From Marinobacter fonticola (GTDB lineage: Bacteria > Pseudomonadota > Gammaproteobacteria > Pseudomonadales > Oleiphilaceae), in the NCBI RefSeq assembly GCF_008122265.1, contig NZ_CP043042.1, positions 2,356,001 to 2,420,000 of the forward strand: a DNA stretch of 64,000 nt, in the 5' to 3' direction. Made by a program: the position numbers and the translations under genes. Below are positions 23,051-34,579 of the stretch, piece by piece. The notes below the pieces were generated by a model that searched no databases, was not told the DNA's origin, and saw nothing but the letters and a program-made list of their open reading frames with translations. Position 1 is the first letter of the stretch, and the number at the start of each line of letters is the position of its first letter.

Positions 23051-25924
23051 TTAGGGCCCCGGATTCAGCCAGCGGCCATCTCCGTTAAACAGAAGGATCT
23101 CGTAGACCCGTCCGCCAGCTTCACGTGAGACCAGCGCGGTTATTTCCGCATCCTCGAAACTATCGAGTGCCTCTATCCTCGCCGATGCTCCCAACGACGG
23201 ATATTGGGTGCGCCAGACTTCCTCCAGCTTGCCGAACGTGTGCTCAATGATTTCGTCGGGATTATCCTGATCTTTTTCCTCGACAATTTCGGTGTCGCGC
23301 TCGACCCGCGCCAGGAATAAACCACCGGCGGCGCTCTTGTCTTGGAATTCGCCCGTCGTCTGCCCTCCTAACACGGTGTCGCCGTCAAAGCGTGCCAGGC
23401 CGGTCAACGATTCCGTCCCGGCGTCACCCTTGTCATTGAGCGAAATCGCCGCATCGAACTCGCCGTTCAAGTTATAGGTCAGCAAATACCCGAGCTTTGA
23501 ATTAGACTGGGGCCGGGCTTCAAGCCTCGCAATGTATTCCTCTTCGTCGATGACGCGATTGTAGCCAAACAGGCCGTCACCCATCATCCAGACAAACGAA
23601 TCGGCCACCAGCGCTCCATTCAAAGTGTCGCTTTTCTCGGTGCCTAATTGACGAACCGCCGGGGGCACTTCGATAGACCCCGAGTACTCCGTAAGGTACA
23701 GATCCTGCCCGCCCAAGGCCGTGTCCTCAGCAATTTGGCCGAGAGTCGTGCCAATGCCATAAGCCACAGAGTTGCTGACTCCTAACCCATAAACGGCCTC
23801 CTCCGCAGATGAGCCGTTCTGGGCCGTCCAGGCTATTTCGGCCCGCTCGACGCCGCTGCTGGTCGTGGTGTCGATGCGCTGGATATAGGGGTCGGTCCCG
23901 CCACCGCGAGATTCGCCAGGCCAGGTGCCGGTTGTCGTTCCGGTCAGGAAGACGCTGCCATTGCTGTTCAGCGCCAGCTCGACGGGGATATCGTTACCTG
24001 AGGTACCGAACTGCCCACGCCAGACCTCCGTGTATTCGGCATCGTTGGCATCTCGTCTAAAGTAGTAGATCGCCGTGTCCACCCCGCCTGCGTGGTTACC
24101 GCCCGCGATAGCGCCATCGGTCCGGATAGCCACCGCAAACTCGCGGCGAGTGCGGGTTTCATTGGCCACAGTGTTGGTACGCTCTTGATAAGCGATGATC
24201 GGTTGCGGGGCGACAGCGCCCTGTGTTGGGAAGGTGAAACCCTGTTCAGGTTCGCTATCGCCAAACCGGTTGAAAATCTCGATGCGCAGATGATGGACGT
24301 CCGCGCTGTTTAACGAGCTGGCTACGAAAATACGGCCGCCGTCACCCACGGCGATATCCCCAGGCACCAGCCCTGCAGCGGCATCGCCAACCATCAAGGG
24401 GGCTGTCATTTCATTAATCCAGAGCTTGAGGTTATTGCCCTCGCCAGTGTATCGAGGCCGGCCATCGTGGTAGCTTTTATCGACCGTGATCGTCAGGTAT
24501 TCATCACTATCGGCACCCACGTTCTCTTCCGGGTTTTCTTCCGCTGGGGGCGGATCCGCATCGTCGATGGCCTTAACCTGGAAGTTCACGGTGTTTGTCC
24601 CAGCCGGGAAAGTAAGGTCATTGCCTGGCACGAAGTTACCGGGAGCGTTCTCGTCGGCAACCAGGAACTCATAGTCTTCAGGTTCCGCGCCCCCGCTACT
24701 CTCCTCGTCATTGGTCAATCGCGCGTAGTAAACCTCTTGGGCGGGTGCGTCGCCTCGGTCGAGCACTGCTTTGAAGGTCTGTGTTTCACCCTCGTTGAGG
24801 GTCGATACCGTTTGATCGCGCAGTGAACGGAAGCTGACGGTGGGCGCGTTGTCGGCAATCGACAGGCTCCGCGCAACCTCACCCGTGGTCTCTGCCAGTG
24901 AGACGAGCCCCTGTCGCACCTCGGTCAACGCCAGTTCAAGAAACTCCGTCGGCTCGGCAAACCGGTCGTCTACGACTTCCAGGCGGATGAAGCACTCGGT
25001 AATGCCCCGCTCCAGAGTAATCACGCCGGACGTTTCACTGATGACCTGAATATAGTCCGGTTGGGGTAAGCGCTGGGAGCCGCCGCTGCCATTTTGGTTG
25101 CCAGCCAGTACCACATCGTTAACCAGCTGTGCCCTTTCCCGGTTTAGAGACGAAAATTCGCAGGCTTTGCTGGGCGGCGTCGCGCTATCGTCGCAATCGG
25201 CGGGGTCGTACTCAGACCTGAGCTCGAACGCGATTTGGGAGGTTTGCACGGAAGGCTGGTCGAGCAGTACTTTGACCAGCACCGGGTAGGTTTCCAGAGT
25301 TACCGTATTATCGGCACTCTTGAGATAGCCATCGTCAGCGTAGCTATTGTAGGTAATGGCGTGGCGTCCGGTGCCCTCCATATTGGGCATGGCGCAGATT
25401 TCACCTTCGCCGGCGCCTTCGACATCCGCACTTCGGCTACCTTCGACGAATCGCTCGGCACTCAGGCTCAGCTTGTTGGTTTTCACCTGTATATCGAACG
25501 GCTGTACGCCTAAGCGACGGCCATCCGTCGTCGTAAGGTTGATGTTGTCGTAGTCCCCAAGATCATCCTGACCACGCTCGCCACCCGTTACGCCCGGCAC
25601 CCCGCGCATGATGATGCCCTGACGTGCCTTGTTGGATGTATCTTCCAGGCCCAGCCATGAAGGCGCATTGGTTAAAGAGTAGTCGAGGATGCCATCGCCC
25701 CCGTAGGCCCCGAAATTGTAATAGTACTCAACGCCGAGGTAGGCAGTACTCGATGGTGTGCCGATCACCGTTGGTGCGTCCGGAGACTTCTCGCTCTTAC
25801 AGCCCGCCATAGCGAGCACGGCTAGGAGAACCCAACCCGGACGGAGACTTTTGGGACGACGAAAGACGGAAACCCGCAGGTAAGACAGTACGCAAGCAGA
25901 TCGCAGGATCGATTCGGCACGCAT
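23051..25924 (-). CDS. Large lipoprotein with Calx-beta-like and repeat domains
   Basis: A 957-residue surface or periplasmic lipoprotein. The signal sequence ends in the lipobox-like AMAGC with Cys42 as the lipid site. A possible putative-Ig-like module comes first (about 55-150, with YYYNFGAYGGDGILDYSLTNAP). The middle (about 320-500) has Calx-beta-like strands (LNEGETQTFKAVLDRG, EYLTITVDKS). The last 350 residues resemble SBBP/bacterial beta-propeller repeats (SGNDIPVELALNSNGSVFLTGTTTG; GLARFDGDTVLGGQTTGEF). Such proteins are often adhesins or cell-surface matrix proteins. The 28-residue basic n-region is long; no alternative ATG, GTG or TTG sits nearer the lipobox with a ribosome-binding site. 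The function is unknown. Confidence 0.7.
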   Translation of the reverse strand: MRAESILRSACVLSYLRVSVFRRPKSLRPGWVLLAVLAMAGCKSEKSPDAPTVIGTPSSTAYLGVEYYYNFGAYGGDGILDYSLTNAPSWLGLEDTSNKARQGIIMRGVPGVTGGERGQDDLGDYDNINLTTTDGRRLGVQPFDIQVKTNKLSLSAERFVEGSRSADVEGAGEGEICAMPNMEGTGRHAITYNSYADDGYLKSADNTVTLETYPVLVKVLLDQPSVQTSQIAFELRSEYDPADCDDSATPPSKACEFSSLNRERAQLVNDVVLAGNQNGSGGSQRLPQPDYIQVISETSGVITLERGITECFIRLEVVDDRFAEPTEFLELALTEVRQGLVSLAETTGEVARSLSIADNAPTVSFRSLRDQTVSTLNEGETQTFKAVLDRGDAPAQEVYYARLTNDEESSGGAEPEDYEFLVADENAPGNFVPGNDLTFPAGTNTVNFQVKAIDDADPPPAEENPEENVGADSDEYLTITVDKSYHDGRPRYTGEGNNLKLWINEMTAPLMVGDAAAGLVPGDIAVGDGGRIFVASSLNSADVHHLRIEIFNRFGDSEPEQGFTFPTQGAVAPQPIIAYQERTNTVANETRTRREFAVAIRTDGAIAGGNHAGGVDTAIYYFRRDANDAEYTEVWRGQFGTSGNDIPVELALNSNGSVFLTGTTTGTWPGESRGGGTDPYIQRIDTTTSSGVERAEIAWTAQNGSSAEEAVYGLGVSNSVAYGIGTTLGQIAEDTALGGQDLYLTEYSGSIEVPPAVRQLGTEKSDTLNGALVADSFVWMMGDGLFGYNRVIDEEEYIARLEARPQSNSKLGYLLTYNLNGEFDAAISLNDKGDAGTESLTGLARFDGDTVLGGQTTGEFQDKSAAGGLFLARVERDTEIVEEKDQDNPDEIIEHTFGKLEEVWRTQYPSLGASARIEALDSFEDAEITALVSREAGGRVYEILLFNGDGRWLNPGP

Positions 25925-26177
25925 TCAGAAATCCATTTACCGGAATTGTTGTTGTAATACACCGGCCCGGAGCGCTCAGTTAAGCTAAGCAGAGCACCGT
26001 TACAGGCCGTTACATACCAACGCCATGGTAAAGAATTTCGGCAAGGAGCTATCTGCACGAGTTCTCAGAATGAGCCTGTGCCGGGAACTTACGAAGACCC
26101 AACCCGGCCTCCGCTGCATAGCTGCAACGGCGCTGACTCAGGATGTCGAGTGGGCTGACTCATCGTGCTAGCGTTGA

Positions 26178-28208
<2,031 letters not shown>

Positions 28209-28220
28209 TCAAAACTGGAA

Positions 28221-28249
28221 CGAAAAATGCCCGGTAAAAACCGGGCATT
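28221..28249 (-). terminator. Terminator between zipA and ligA
   Basis: On the minus strand AATGCCCGGT (28249-28240) pairs with ACCGGGCATT (28235-28226) across a four-base loop and runs into TTTTT at 28227-28223. It is a ten-base-pair stem facing zipA. On the plus strand the following bases (ATTATTGCAT) are poor in T-runs, so it is a minus-strand terminator. Confidence 0.75.
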
Positions 28250-28282
28250 ATTGCATAAGGCAATGCCGCAGATAACGGCGAA

Positions 28283-29431
28283 TTATCCCACGCGCTGGGA
28301 CCGGCGTTTGCGTTCAAACTCGCGAATACGTTGCCTGCAGTGCTCAATCGTTTGCGGCGTCATTACGCTACGGCGTTCGTCCTTCAGCTCGCCGCCAAGG
28401 TTGTGCGTTACGCACTGCGCTGTTTCCAGCATGAATTCGAAGGCCTTCAGGGAATCAGACGGACCCGGCAGGCTCATAAAGAAACTGATGCCTGGCGTTT
28501 TCATATCCACCATGTCCTTGGCTCGGAACGTGCCCGGTTCCACCGCATTGGCTACGCTGAACTGGACCGGGCTGCGCGTATCGCTCGCCTCGTGGCGGTG
28601 GTAGATGTCCATGTCGCCAAATTCCAGACCGCAGGCCTCGAAAAGCTTCTTCAAGGCGGCGCCGTCGAACGCCTTCTCCTTACGGGCTAACACATTGATG
28701 ACGATGACTTCTCGGGCGTCCGGCCGGTTGGCGCCCGCTTTTGGGCGATCATTGTCGACCGGTTGCGGCGCTGATTCGCCATTGCGTGTCGCCGTATCTT
28801 TTTCGACGGTGCTATTGCGGATAGGTTCGGGCTCTTCGGCGACCGGTTCCTCGGATTCAAATTCAGCTTCATCGGAAAGGACGGGCGGAACATGATCGTC
28901 GTGGCGAGGCTCACTCGACTCACGCTCTAAAATCGGCTCCTCGTCGTCGAAGGCCCGATCATCGACGCGGCGCTCGTCGCCGCTCCAGTCGTCGTGAACC
29001 TCCCCGTCTCCGTAGTTATCGTCTAAGGCGCTCAGATGTTCGACAGGTTCATCGAACATCTCGTCGTTCGTCGTATCCGTTTCCGATGACGGCCAACGGT
29101 CTTGATCCTCGCGTTCTTGCCGTTCCTTCGCTTCGGCGGACACGACCGGACGAGTGGGTTTCTGGGGGGGTAAGCCAAACCGGGACTTGGCAGCGGAGCG
29201 CACATAGCCCCGCTCCTGCAGAGTGTCCGCTGTCACCGGACGCGAGCCGCCATTGGGCAGTTCAGGATTGAAGCCCTCGTCAATGGGAGATGCTTCGATA
29301 TCGTCAGCCCCCATACCGGAGGAGATGGCCTGGGCCTCTTTCCGGGACCGATGCATCCGGCGCACACCGTCTATTACGATGCCCAGAATGATCAGGGCTC
29401 CAATGGCAATTAACCATTCACGCAGCGACAT
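28283..29431 (-). CDS. zipA: Cell division protein ZipA
   Basis: A 382-residue ZipA, which anchors FtsZ to the inner membrane and is essential for division in gammaproteobacteria. It has an N-terminal membrane helix (REWLIAIGALIILGIVIDGV, residues 4-23), a basic stretch, a long acidic linker (about 30-235) rich in Glu, Asp and Pro and with low conservation, and the C-terminal FtsZ-binding domain (about 240-370). The membrane segment leaves the N-terminus in the periplasm. It follows smc with a 334-base gap. The position between smc and ligA is the same as in Pseudomonas. Confidence 0.94.
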   Translation of the reverse strand: MSLREWLIAIGALIILGIVIDGVRRMHRSRKEAQAISSGMGADDIEASPIDEGFNPELPNGGSRPVTADTLQERGYVRSAAKSRFGLPPQKPTRPVVSAEAKERQEREDQDRWPSSETDTTNDEMFDEPVEHLSALDDNYGDGEVHDDWSGDERRVDDRAFDDEEPILERESSEPRHDDHVPPVLSDEAEFESEEPVAEEPEPIRNSTVEKDTATRNGESAPQPVDNDRPKAGANRPDAREVIVINVLARKEKAFDGAALKKLFEACGLEFGDMDIYHRHEASDTRSPVQFSVANAVEPGTFRAKDMVDMKTPGISFFMSLPGPSDSLKAFEFMLETAQCVTHNLGGELKDERRSVMTPQTIEHCRQRIREFERKRRSQRVG

Positions 29432-29765
29432 AGAAAAGCTGTCCTGTTAATTCTTTAATCCATGAGTCCGTTTTTGCACAGGGATAACAGGCTCATTTAT
29501 AACGCCTTCGAGGGCCCCGCGAGCGCCTGACGACGCCGATTGGGATACTCTAAGCAATGACTGTCAGGAATACAACGCAGCGCACCTCATATGGCAGTAT
29601 TGTCATCGAATACGGCATAAAATTGACGTTTGCGTTTTGGAGCCCACTAGACCCATGCAAAGTGTAGGAGCCTCTGGATACCCGTTTCCAGCCACAAGAG
29701 CCCCCTTCATCCGCCGACAAGGCAGTCCGGCTATGGAAGGGCATTAGGCGGTTCTCAACGGTTCC
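29432..29765. other. 334-base gap between zipA and smc
   Basis: No gene, tRNA or repeat is supported. A 64-codon minus-strand frame (29550-29744) has no protein-like composition. The region should hold the zipA promoter; I see no convincing sigma-70 boxes and no terminator after smc. Confidence 0.5.
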
Positions 29766-32700
29766 TTAGGCCTCGGCCAGCGCGGCGGCCTCTTCCACAT
29801 CAACCGACACCAGTCGCGAACACCCCGGTTCATGCATGGTCACCCCCATCAGCTTGTCGGCCATTTCCATGGCGATCTTATTGTGGGTGATATAAATGAA
29901 CTGCACCTGGGATGCCATTTCCTTCACCATGTTGGCGTAACGGCCCACATTGGCGTCGTCTAGCGGCGCATCGACCTCGTCAAGCATACAGAACGGCGCC
30001 GGATTCAACTGGAAGATGGAGAACACCAGCGCGATGGCCGTCAGCGCCTTTTCGCCACCGGAAAGCAAATGGATCGTACTGTTCTTCTTGCCCGGCGGCC
30101 GCGCCATAATCGTCACGCCGGTTTCCAGCAAATCTTCGCCGGTGAGTTCCAGGTAGGCATTGCCACCACCAAACACCTTCGGGAACAGGGCTTGCAGTCC
30201 ACCGTTCACCTTGTCGAAGGTTTCCTTGAAGCGTTGGCGGGTTTCACGGTCGATTTTGCGGATCGCCGTTTCCAGGGTGTCCAGCGCTTCGATCAAGTCC
30301 TCGTGCTGCGTGTCCAAGTAGGTCTTACGCTCGCTCTGAACCTGATATTCGTCGATTGCCGCGAGATTGATGGCACCCAGGCGCTGGATGCGTCCGGCGA
30401 TGCGCTCCAACTCTTCGGACCACACCTGATCGGTTGCGTCCTCAGGCAACGTTTCCAGGATTTCACTGAGCTTGACGTTCAGTTCCTGTAGCTGCTCCAA
30501 ATGGTTGCTGGAACGGATTTCCAGTGCCTGGGACTCCATCTTGACCTTCTCCAGACTGGCGCGAATGTCCTGAATCTGGTGCTCGATACGGCTGCGATTC
30601 TGCTCCAACGCCCGCACCTGGCTGTCGATTTCCTCCAGCGAATCCCGGGCCGAGCCCAGTTTCTCCTCTTCCGCCAGACGGCGATCCAGCAGGCCTTCGA
30701 GTTGCAGAGACAAATCCTCGATGGGCTCCTCGGCACTCTCGCGGTTTTCCTTCAACACCATGATGCGCTCTTCCAGGCGTTCTCTTTGCAGCTGCATGCG
30801 GTCGAGAGTCTGTTTCAGACCGCTATGCTGGCTTTGCAGCGACTGGATCTGCAATTCCACCTGGTGGGCGTGATCACGATCATGGCGGGCCTGGTGTCGC
30901 ATCTGATCAAGTCTTTCCCGCACCGAGTCCCGACGATTAAGGAGCGATTCCTTTTCGTTGGCATGGTCTTCGGTAGCGTTAAGCGCCTCCTGCCATACCG
31001 AGCTCACATCCTCGAGTTTCCCGCGCTCTGCCTCAAGCTGCTCGCGGACATCCGTGGTGTCGTCATCGATACGTCCCAGGCGCGATTCGATTTGTTCGGC
31101 GCGGGCTTCCAGTCCACTCGTGCGCGAACCAATAGCGCTAAGCTCCCGATCAACCTCCGAAAGTCGCTGCTGCGCATCGTCACGCTGCATCTCCGCCGCC
31201 TGTGTCCGCTCTTTAAGATCGGTCAGTCGCTCGCTGGACAACTGCCAACGTTCGGTCAATTCGGCAACGTCTTCGCTGAGGGCCTCAACCTTTTCCTGGC
31301 GCGCGATCACTCCCACCTGCCCTTCGTCGGACGCCGGCGTTTTCAGCCAGTGGCGCCCCATCCAGATCCCTTCCCGGGTTAGCAGGCTCTCGTGCGGCGC
31401 CAGGCCATCCCGCCGGGCCAACGCATCGTCCAGTGTATCTGCGGTATGGATGGAATCGAGAAACCCATGTAAACCGCCGGATTCCCGGACTTCACCGGAA
31501 AGCCGCCCCGGTGTGGCACGCTGTTCCACGGCGCCGGGCATCACCAGCGACAAGCCTCGTGGGGCATTGCCTAACATGCCGGCCAGGGAATCGACGGCGT
31601 CGACACAAACACTCTGAGTGAAGCTCCCTAAAACTTGTTCCACAGCATACGCCCAGGCGCCAGTTGCCTTGATCTGCTGTGCATAGCGCGGGCAATCGGC
31701 CAATTGCTTGTCCTGCAACCACGTCTGCAAGGCATCGTCGTTGCTACCCAGCTGCTCGGCCAGCAGCGCTTCCTGGGAGGTCAAATTGGCGCGTGCGGTC
31801 TGCAACCGCTCGCGCAGATCGCTACTTTCGGTTTCGACGTCGCCCTGTTGATCCCGAGCTGTCTGCAAATCCAGACTGGCAGCTTCGATTTGCTCTTGCG
31901 CTTCCTCTCGACGCATCGCCAGTATTTCGCGTTGTTCGCGCAGCTCGTCGAGTTCTTCCCGGTTGATTTGCCCTTCCAACAGCTCCCGCTCGTCGGTCAG
32001 ACGCTGCAAACGGGTCTTAAGGCTATCTATGGCATCTTCAGTCGCACGGATACGGGATTGAGCAAGTTCGGCACGCTGGCGTGCTTCCGAGGCGCGGCTG
32101 CTGAAGCTTTCCCATTCCTGCTGCCAGTCGCCCATGGCCTGCTCAGCGTCGTGCAAGGCGTCTGCCGAGGCTTCCGACCGGGCGGCCAACTCTTCACGCT
32201 CAGGCTCGAGTATCGCCAATTCCTCTCCGACGCTATGCATCTTCTCTTCGTCGGCGCCCAGTTCCTCTGCCAGCTCGCGCTGATTGGCCAGAGCCTGATC
32301 CAGCTCCGCAGCCATTTGGCGGGATCGTTCACGCTGATGCTCCAGGCTTTGCTCGATCCGCGCGATATCGGCACCCGCCTCGTAGTAACGCGCCTGGGCT
32401 TTGTTGAAATGCTCGGTGCGTTCCTGATGGTCTTCGCGCAGTCCCTCAAGCCGGGTTTCTAGATTGACGCGTTCGGTAAGCAGGCGTTCCAGCTCAAGCT
32501 CGGTATCGCGCGTGCGTTCACGGGCTTTCTGCAGTTCGCGGTCCAAAGACTGCCAACGCAGTACCGTCAACTCGGCCTTTTTCTGTCTTTCTTCCTGCTT
32601 GAGTGTCTTGTAACGTTCCGCGGCCTGGGCCTGGCGCTGCAGATGCTGAAGTTGCCGCCCCAACTCGTCACGCAAGTCGGTGAGGCGCTCGAGATTCTCC

Positions 32701-33263
32701 GTGGTCCGGCGAATGCGATTTTCGGTTTCCCGACGCCGCTCTTTATACTTGGAAATACCCGCCGCTTCCTCGATATAGGTCCGCAATTCTTCCGGCTTGG
32801 CTTCAATCAGGCGGGAGATCATACCCTGTTCGATTATCGCGTAACTGCGCGGTCCCAGCCCCGTACCGAGGAACAGATCGGTAATATCCCGACGGCGGCA
32901 TTTGGAACCGTTAAGGAAGTATTCCGACTGCCCTTCGCGAGAAACCCGGCGTTTGACGGAAATCTCGGTGAACTTGACGAACTCTCCCGGTGCGGAGCCG
33001 TCGGCATTGTCGAATACCAGTTCGATGGAGGCCTGGCCCACCGGCTTGCGCGCACTGGACCCGTTGAAGATAACGTCGGTCATCGATTCGCCACGCAAAT
33101 ACTTGGCGGAACTTTCACCCATGACCCAGCGGACCGCGTCGATAATATTCGATTTACCGCAGCCATTGGGGCCGACAACGGCGGTCATGTTCGATGGGAA
33201 AGGCACCGTCGTCGGGTCGACGAAGGACTTGAAACCGGCGAGCTTGATTGATTTAAGACGCAT
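29766..33263 (-). CDS. smc: Chromosome segregation ATPase SMC
   Basis: A 1165-residue SMC protein of the condensin complex that compacts and segregates the chromosome. The N-terminal ATPase half holds the Walker A motif GPNGCGKSN (residues 31-39) after KLAGFKSFVDPTTV. Two long coiled coils (about 170-500 and 670-1000) flank a hinge (about 510-650). The C-terminal half has the ABC signature LSGGEK (1067-1072), Walker B with FCMLDEVDAP (1091-1100, Asp1095/Glu1096) and the THNK switch histidine. Its ScpA and ScpB partners are encoded at 40632-42225 in the same window. The gene order gntR-smc-zipA-ligA is found in Pseudomonas. Confidence 0.97.
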   Translation of the reverse strand: MRLKSIKLAGFKSFVDPTTVPFPSNMTAVVGPNGCGKSNIIDAVRWVMGESSAKYLRGESMTDVIFNGSSARKPVGQASIELVFDNADGSAPGEFVKFTEISVKRRVSREGQSEYFLNGSKCRRRDITDLFLGTGLGPRSYAIIEQGMISRLIEAKPEELRTYIEEAAGISKYKERRRETENRIRRTTENLERLTDLRDELGRQLQHLQRQAQAAERYKTLKQEERQKKAELTVLRWQSLDRELQKARERTRDTELELERLLTERVNLETRLEGLREDHQERTEHFNKAQARYYEAGADIARIEQSLEHQRERSRQMAAELDQALANQRELAEELGADEEKMHSVGEELAILEPEREELAARSEASADALHDAEQAMGDWQQEWESFSSRASEARQRAELAQSRIRATEDAIDSLKTRLQRLTDERELLEGQINREELDELREQREILAMRREEAQEQIEAASLDLQTARDQQGDVETESSDLRERLQTARANLTSQEALLAEQLGSNDDALQTWLQDKQLADCPRYAQQIKATGAWAYAVEQVLGSFTQSVCVDAVDSLAGMLGNAPRGLSLVMPGAVEQRATPGRLSGEVRESGGLHGFLDSIHTADTLDDALARRDGLAPHESLLTREGIWMGRHWLKTPASDEGQVGVIARQEKVEALSEDVAELTERWQLSSERLTDLKERTQAAEMQRDDAQQRLSEVDRELSAIGSRTSGLEARAEQIESRLGRIDDDTTDVREQLEAERGKLEDVSSVWQEALNATEDHANEKESLLNRRDSVRERLDQMRHQARHDRDHAHQVELQIQSLQSQHSGLKQTLDRMQLQRERLEERIMVLKENRESAEEPIEDLSLQLEGLLDRRLAEEEKLGSARDSLEEIDSQVRALEQNRSRIEHQIQDIRASLEKVKMESQALEIRSSNHLEQLQELNVKLSEILETLPEDATDQVWSEELERIAGRIQRLGAINLAAIDEYQVQSERKTYLDTQHEDLIEALDTLETAIRKIDRETRQRFKETFDKVNGGLQALFPKVFGGGNAYLELTGEDLLETGVTIMARPPGKKNSTIHLLSGGEKALTAIALVFSIFQLNPAPFCMLDEVDAPLDDANVGRYANMVKEMASQVQFIYITHNKIAMEMADKLMGVTMHEPGCSRLVSVDVEEAAALAEA

Positions 33264-33299
33264 GACTGCCCGTAATCCTAATCTGCCAATCTCTGCTGC

Positions 33300-33983
33300 T
33301 TATCCGTGGCGGGCAGCGTTGTCTTCGGTTTGTAGGGTGCGGAGCACCAATTTCCGCTGATGCTCGCCGAACGTCCGGATGGCTCCGGCCATCCTTTCCG
33401 GGTCCCGCTCGGCGGCAGCCTCGGCCAGCTTTGCAAAGAAGCGACGGGTTTCGGCAATCTCGCCCCGGAAATGATCCATCGCCAGATAATAGGTGCGACT
33501 GATTGCAGGCTTGAAATTTTCCAGCGTTTCTTCGAGGAAGGGATTGTCCACGATGCGGTAAGCGAGCCGCATAATCTCGAAACCCGCGTCGATAATACCC
33601 TCGTTGGGTTGATCGCCAGTGTCGATCATTGTATTCAGCGACCGGACCTGGTTAACCAAAGGCAAAAGATCCGTACCTTCAGTGGCGTAAACCAGGCGCC
33701 GCGCCAGCATGCTTAGCAATTCAATATAAATGTCGTAGAGGCTGTTCACCCATTCGGGTGTCAACTGGGAAACCACGGCGCCCTTTCGCGGGAAAATTTC
33801 GATCAGGTGGCGCCGTTCCAGTATCAAGAGCGATTCACGCACAGACCCTCGACTGACGTCCAGTTCGCCGGCGATGCGAAGCTCCTGAATCCGATCACCC
33901 GGACGTAGCTGGCCAACAATAATGCGCTGACCTAGATGCTGAGCAATCTGTTCGGAAAGGCTTTCTGGCGCTTGAAACCGCAT
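33300..33983 (-). CDS. GntR-family (FCD domain) transcriptional regulator
   Basis: A 227-residue FadR-type GntR regulator. The N-terminal winged helix (about residues 5-75) has the conserved LSEQIAQHLGQRIIVGQLRPGDRI and RGSVRESLLILERRHLIEIFPRKGAVVSQ elements. The C-terminal helical FCD domain (about 85-215) has histidine and aspartate positions that usually hold a metal or small acid ligand. It lies directly upstream of smc in the same orientation with a 36-base gap; this neighbourhood is the same as in Pseudomonas. Target genes and ligand are unknown. Adjacent location suggests conserved synteny rather than regulation of smc. Confidence 0.88.
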   Translation of the reverse strand: MRFQAPESLSEQIAQHLGQRIIVGQLRPGDRIQELRIAGELDVSRGSVRESLLILERRHLIEIFPRKGAVVSQLTPEWVNSLYDIYIELLSMLARRLVYATEGTDLLPLVNQVRSLNTMIDTGDQPNEGIIDAGFEIMRLAYRIVDNPFLEETLENFKPAISRTYYLAMDHFRGEIAETRRFFAKLAEAAAERDPERMAGAIRTFGEHQRKLVLRTLQTEDNAARHG

Positions 33984-34088
33984 GGCTTACTTCATGGCTG
34001 TAAATTAGCGCCGGAGTGTAACACAACCCCAGGCTGCCTCGAACAAGTCCACGCGGAGTACGCAACGTGTCTTCCAGCCCCAGCCCAA

Positions 34089-34493
34089 TCAACCGGCACC
34101 CTCGCGCCATGGACGATCGTCGGTAAAAGTCGCATCGGCAAATGGCTCAATCTCCCGAACCGGTCGGATCTCGACAGAGCCTAGACGGGCCGGCGGAATC
34201 TTCTGCGCCAATTGCAGCGCCTCGTTCAGGTCCCGGGCGTCGAGCATGTAGAAACCGGCTAACTGCTCCTTGGTTTCGGCGAACGGGCCGTCGATGATGG
34301 TCGCCTTGCCGTCCCGCACACGCACGGTGGATGCCGTCTCCACGGGCTGTAACGCTTGACCGGCCAGGAAGTGGCCTTGGGTCTGCAGGTTATCGACACA
34401 AGCCAGACATTCACGGTTGAGTGATGCCCACTCCTCGCTCGACATCCCTTTGACGATGCTCTCATCGTAGTAAACCAGTGCCAGGTATTTCAT
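34089..34493 (-). CDS. YCII-related DGPF-motif protein
   Basis: A 134-residue YCII-fold protein carrying the signature DGPF motif (IIDGPFAETKEQLAGFYML). Genes for such DGPF proteins are the known partners of ECF42 sigma factors, and this one lies 87 bases downstream of one. The first ATG at 34493 has an AGGGGC-like ribosome-binding site and fits the family (MKYLALVYYDES); the frame also opens to 34541 but the extra residues are unlike the family. The biochemical role is unknown; ECF42 studies link them to stress tolerance. It is presumably transcribed with the sigma factor. Confidence 0.85.
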   Translation of the reverse strand: MKYLALVYYDESIVKGMSSEEWASLNRECLACVDNLQTQGHFLAGQALQPVETASTVRVRDGKATIIDGPFAETKEQLAGFYMLDARDLNEALQLAQKIPPARLGSVEIRPVREIEPFADATFTDDRPWREGAG

Positions 34494-34579
34494 GAGCTGC
34501 CCCTTCATTGATTCTGTTGATTTCAATGGGTAGTCGAACAAATCGAGGATAAATCGACAGGCGACACGTTTTCTTGCTC

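Noticed and set aside
30501..32462. Long plus-strand frames opposite smc
   Set aside because: They are mirror frames of a coiled-coil gene; smc is complete with all ATPase motifs.
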